Origin: CALAEC01 sp050692915
GTDB taxonomy: Bacteria > Actinomycetota > UBA4738 > CALAEC01
NCBI GenBank assembly: GCA_050692915.1
Contig: JBOGVU010000038.1
Location: forward strand, 1-23,371
Reading direction: 5' to 3'
Length of the DNA stretch: 23,371 nt
Made by a program: the position numbers and the translations under genes. A model generated the notes under the pieces. The model was not told the origin of the DNA, did not search any database, and saw nothing but the letters and a program-made list of their open reading frames with translations. This document shows positions 21,395 through 23,371 of this stretch, in pieces. Position 1 is the first letter of the stretch; every line of letters starts with the position of its first letter.

Positions 21395-22254
21395 TCCGAC
21401 GCCTCCAGCTCCCGGTCCTCCGGGGGCTGGATGAGGCTCCGGGCCCGGAGGTCGAACCACGAGCCGGTCGGCAGGGCGTGGACCACGGCGCCGGAGACCA
21501 TCATGGGCCGGTGCCCCTTGATCTGGTGGGCGTCGGTGACCACGTCGCGCCCGTCGACGACCGTCACCGCCCCCCGGCCGAGCACCTCGAGCGTGCGGTC
21601 CGGATGGATGATGGCCGCGGTGTCCTCGTCGAGGCCGATGCCCAGGAGGCGGGGTGACAGCGCCACCGCGGCCAGGAGCCGGCCCCACCGCCCCCGCTGC
21701 TCGAAGTGCTGGTCAACGACCACGCCCTCGATCAGGCCCAGGCCGGCTGAGAGATGGATCATCCGGTGCTTCGGGCTGGCTCCCGACCGGCCGAACGCCA
21801 CCATGTGCGCGGCCACGGCGCTGGCCCCAGCCGACGTCCCAGCCACGACGACGCCACGGTCGTGTGCCGAGGCCACGGCGTCCTCCAGGCGGGTGCCGCC
21901 GACCACGGACACGAGCCGAAGCTGGTTCCCGCCGGTGAGGAAGACGCCGGTGGCCTCAGCCACCTTCCCGCTCGTGGAGGGCTCGTTGGCCTCCTGGCGG
22001 GACAGGGGGCACAGTCCGGTGACCTCGCTCGCACCGAGCTCTGAGAAGAGCTCCGCGTACCGGTCGGTGGCCCGCTGGCCGAACGTCGAGGCCGTGGCGA
22101 TGACCACGATCCGGGCGTCTCCGCCCCCTGCGAGCTCGACGAACCGCGAGAGGATCGCCCCGTCCCGACGCTTGTCCTCCGCGCCGCCGATGATCATCAC
22201 GGATCCGGCGGTGCTGCGGACCCGCCGGGTGGATGAGTGATCGGCAGAGGTCAT
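21391..22254 (-). CDS. cphB: Cyanophycinase CphB
   Basis: A 287-residue serine peptidase (S51 family) that cleaves cyanophycin to beta-Asp-Arg dipeptides. The nucleophile is S141 in AGTSAGAS. H183 (DQHF) and E210 (LDEDT) stand 42 and 69 residues after it, the same spacing I recall for Ser132/His174/Glu201 of Synechocystis CphB, so the triad looks intact. IGGAEDK (22-28) and FLTGGNQ (105-111) are further family signatures. There is no signal peptide, so it is the intracellular CphB type, not secreted CphE. ATG 22254 has TAGAAT 6 nt upstream and no Shine-Dalgarno, suggesting a leaderless transcript carrying cphB and cphA. No isoaspartyl dipeptidase for the next step is in this window. Confidence 0.94.
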   Translation of the reverse strand: MTSADHSSTRRVRSTAGSVMIIGGAEDKRRDGAILSRFVELAGGGDARIVVIATASTFGQRATDRYAELFSELGASEVTGLCPLSRQEANEPSTSGKVAEATGVFLTGGNQLRLVSVVGGTRLEDAVASAHDRGVVVAGTSAGASAVAAHMVAFGRSGASPKHRMIHLSAGLGLIEGVVVDQHFEQRGRWGRLLAAVALSPRLLGIGLDEDTAAIIHPDRTLEVLGRGAVTVVDGRDVVTDAHQIKGHRPMMVSGAVVHALPTGSWFDLRARSLIQPPEDRELEASE

Positions 22255-22260
22255 CGAACC

Positions 22261-22266
22261 ATTCTA
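22261..22266 (-). promoter_or_regulatory. -10 box of cphB-cphA (leaderless)
   Basis: TAGAAT on the minus strand, then 6 nt, then ATG 22254. It is the closest match to TATAAT in the window and lies in the 37-nt gap after the HD-GYP gene, giving the cyanophycin genes their own start. No -35 is evident. Confidence 0.5.
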
Positions 22267-22291
22267 GCCCCGAGGTCTCCGGGGACCGGCC

Positions 22292-23371
22292 CTAGAGGCC
22301 CAGCCCACCCGTGACGTCATCGACGGCGTCACCGAGGTCGTCGACCACATCTTCGACCGTGTCCACCGCGTCATCAACGACGTCCTCGACCGTGTCGACG
22401 GTGTCATCGACCACTCCGCCCGCGTCGTCGACGAGATCCCCGACGGGGTCGCCGGAGCCATCATCGCCGCCACCTCCGCCGCCGGGGGACGAGCCGGAGC
22501 CGCCGGACCCTCCGCTGCCGTCCTCCTGGTCGCCCGAGCCGCGGCCATCGTTCCCGGCCGGTCCCTGGTCGCTCCCTCCGGGCCCGCCCCCGTCGGAGGT
22601 CTGGCCGGTCGAGGTCTGGGCGGTTACGGGATCGGCCGTGATCGCGGTCCGGGCCGGCTGCTGAGCCGGGGGCGCGGGCACGAACGCGCTGGCGCTCAGG
22701 GCCACGATGCCGACCGCGGCCTGGGTCACGACGGCGGCCCCGGCGCGGGCGGCCCCGGCCAGTGACGTGCCCGCCGACCGCAGCGAGATGAATGGGAGCT
22801 GCGCGGCCCAGGAGACCGGCCCCACCTTCCACCACAGGCGTCCCAGCGACACAGCGATGAACGTCCGGACGACATCAGGGTCGAACTGCCCGCCGGCGCA
22901 CCTGGTGAGCTCGCGACGGGCCGCGGCGATGCCCATGGGCTTCTTGTACGAGCGCGATGCAGTCATGGTCTCGAACGAGTCGCAGACGGCCAGGATGCGG
23001 CCTCCCCGGGAGATGCCCATCCCAGAGCGCCCCGTCGGGTACCCCTCGCCGTCGAAGCGCTCGTGATGCTCGCTGATAGCCGATCCCCACTCCCCGAGCC
23101 AGGGGAGCAGCGGCCCGGCCAGACGGGCCCCCGCCTCGGGGTGGCGCTTCAGCGCGTCCCACTCGTGCGGCTCGGGCTTTCCCGGCTTGTTGAGGATCTC
23201 GGTGGACACCTCGAGCTTGCCGATGTCGTGGAGCAAGGCCGCCCATCGCAGCCGGTCCCGATCTGCTCGGGGAAGCTTCATCGCGGCCGCCAGGAGGTCG
23301 GTGAGCACGCGGACCCGCTCCGAGTGTCCCCGGGTCTGCCGGTCGTGGGCGTTGAGCGTGGCCACCAGCTC
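22292..23371 (-). CDS. HD-GYP domain protein with membrane helix and acidic repeat tail; N-terminus cut by window
   Basis: The frame runs open to the right edge, so residues upstream are missing; 359 are visible. Residues about 1-175 are an HD-GYP domain, a cyclic-di-GMP phosphodiesterase type: RGHSERV, LLHDIGKLE, KRHPEAGARL, SEHHERFDGEGYPTG and RILAVCDSFETMTASRSY. All expected metal ligands (H16, H48, D49, H77, H102, H103) seem present. A membrane helix lies near 210-231 (AAVVTQAAVGIVALSASAFV). About 60 Gly/Ser/Pro/Asp-rich residues come next, and then three 11-residue acidic repeats. If the helix spans once, the catalytic domain is cytosolic and the acidic tail is outside. The missing N-terminal part may hold more membrane or sensory segments. 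It is 37 nt upstream of cphB on the same strand. Confidence 0.85.
   Translation of the reverse strand, partial: ELVATLNAHDRQTRGHSERVRVLTDLLAAAMKLPRADRDRLRWAALLHDIGKLEVSTEILNKPGKPEPHEWDALKRHPEAGARLAGPLLPWLGEWGSAISEHHERFDGEGYPTGRSGMGISRGGRILAVCDSFETMTASRSYKKPMGIAAARRELTRCAGGQFDPDVVRTFIAVSLGRLWWKVGPVSWAAQLPFISLRSAGTSLAGAARAGAAVVTQAAVGIVALSASAFVPAPPAQQPARTAITADPVTAQTSTGQTSDGGGPGGSDQGPAGNDGRGSGDQEDGSGGSGGSGSSPGGGGGGDDGSGDPVGDLVDDAGGVVDDTVDTVEDVVDDAVDTVEDVVDDLGDAVDDVTGGLGL
22313..22411 (-). repeat. Three 33-bp in-frame tandem repeats encoding an acidic tail
   Basis: Three consecutive 33-bp units encode VDDTVDTVEDV, VDDAVDTVEDV and VDDLGDAVDDV at the C-terminus of the HD-GYP protein. Val recurs at positions 1, 5, 8 and 11, and nearly every other residue is Asp, Glu or Thr, so the peptide could form an amphipathic acidic helix. 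The third unit is the most diverged. These are coding repeats with no spacers. Confidence 0.8.

Noticed and set aside
21395..21688. Upstream in-frame extension of cphA antisense-free but overlapping cphB
   Set aside because: The extra 98 residues are Pro/Arg/Gly-rich and lie inside cphB. GTG 21394 has a Shine-Dalgarno and a GTGA overlap with the cphB stop.
22313..22411. CRISPR-like or microsatellite array
   Set aside because: The 33-bp units are contiguous, in frame, diverged and without spacers. They encode the acidic tail of the HD-GYP protein.
1..23371. tRNA, rRNA, IS elements, prophage genes, attachment sites, riboswitches
   Set aside because: Almost every base lies in a supported protein gene, gaps are about 115 bases at most, and I saw no cloverleaf, transposase, integrase or inverted-repeat boundary.

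Overview
This is a GC-rich (about 70% by eye), very gene-dense chromosomal segment, most likely from an actinomycetote (actinobacterium). The lineage clue is the run phosphomutase – DUF3090 – SCO1664-like kinase fold at 1.26-3.2 kb, a trio I know only from Actinobacteria (Rv2135c/Rv2134c/Rv2133c in M. tuberculosis). It is backed by an Rv0958/Rv0959-type AAA+/VWA pair, a DUF3052 protein and a DrrA-type exporter. The genus cannot be named. No rRNA, tRNA, IS element, phage gene or CRISPR array was seen. No gap between genes exceeds about 115 bases. Both edges cut genes: a LarA-like gene at the left and an HD-GYP gene at the right.

Layout. (a) 1-3213, plus strand: a tightly packed five-gene run of LarA-like C-terminus, PlsC-type acyltransferase, phosphomutase, DUF3090 and SCO1664-like protein. 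(b) 3248-5118, minus: two-gene ABC exporter. (c) 5210-10766, minus: AAA+ (MoxR/ChlI-like) ATPase, secreted CocE/NonD-type hydrolase, VWA protein and DUF3052 protein, with a 56-residue zinc-ribbon gene on the plus strand between the hydrolase and VWA genes. (d) 10842-13172, plus: a large secreted protein joining a TolB-like propeller to a phosphodiester-glycosidase (NAGPA) domain, facing a secreted, coiled-coil, membrane-anchored protein of unknown function (13156-13950, minus). (e) 14026-15741, plus: a cyanophycin-synthetase-like protein with the N domain and Mur-ligase domain but no ATP-grasp domain. (f) 15738-16625, minus: stand-alone 5'-3' exonuclease, divergent from msrB and a CBS-citrate synthase fusion (plus). 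(g) 18578-23371, minus: HD-GYP membrane protein, then cyanophycinase (cphB) and full-length cyanophycin synthetase (cphA), which overlap by 4 nt.

How it fits together. Regions (e) and (g) suggest cyanophycin (Asp-Arg polymer) storage: CphA makes the polymer and CphB cleaves it to dipeptides. The extra N+Mur protein is the best candidate for something undescribed, either a polymer-modifying or alternative side-chain ligase. At the DNA level, four transcription-unit starts that lack a Shine-Dalgarno carry TANNNT exactly 6 nt before the start codon and a fifth carries it at 7 nt, pointing to leaderless mRNAs. Every convergent gene pair but one overlaps at its 3' ends, two of them through a shared CTAG.
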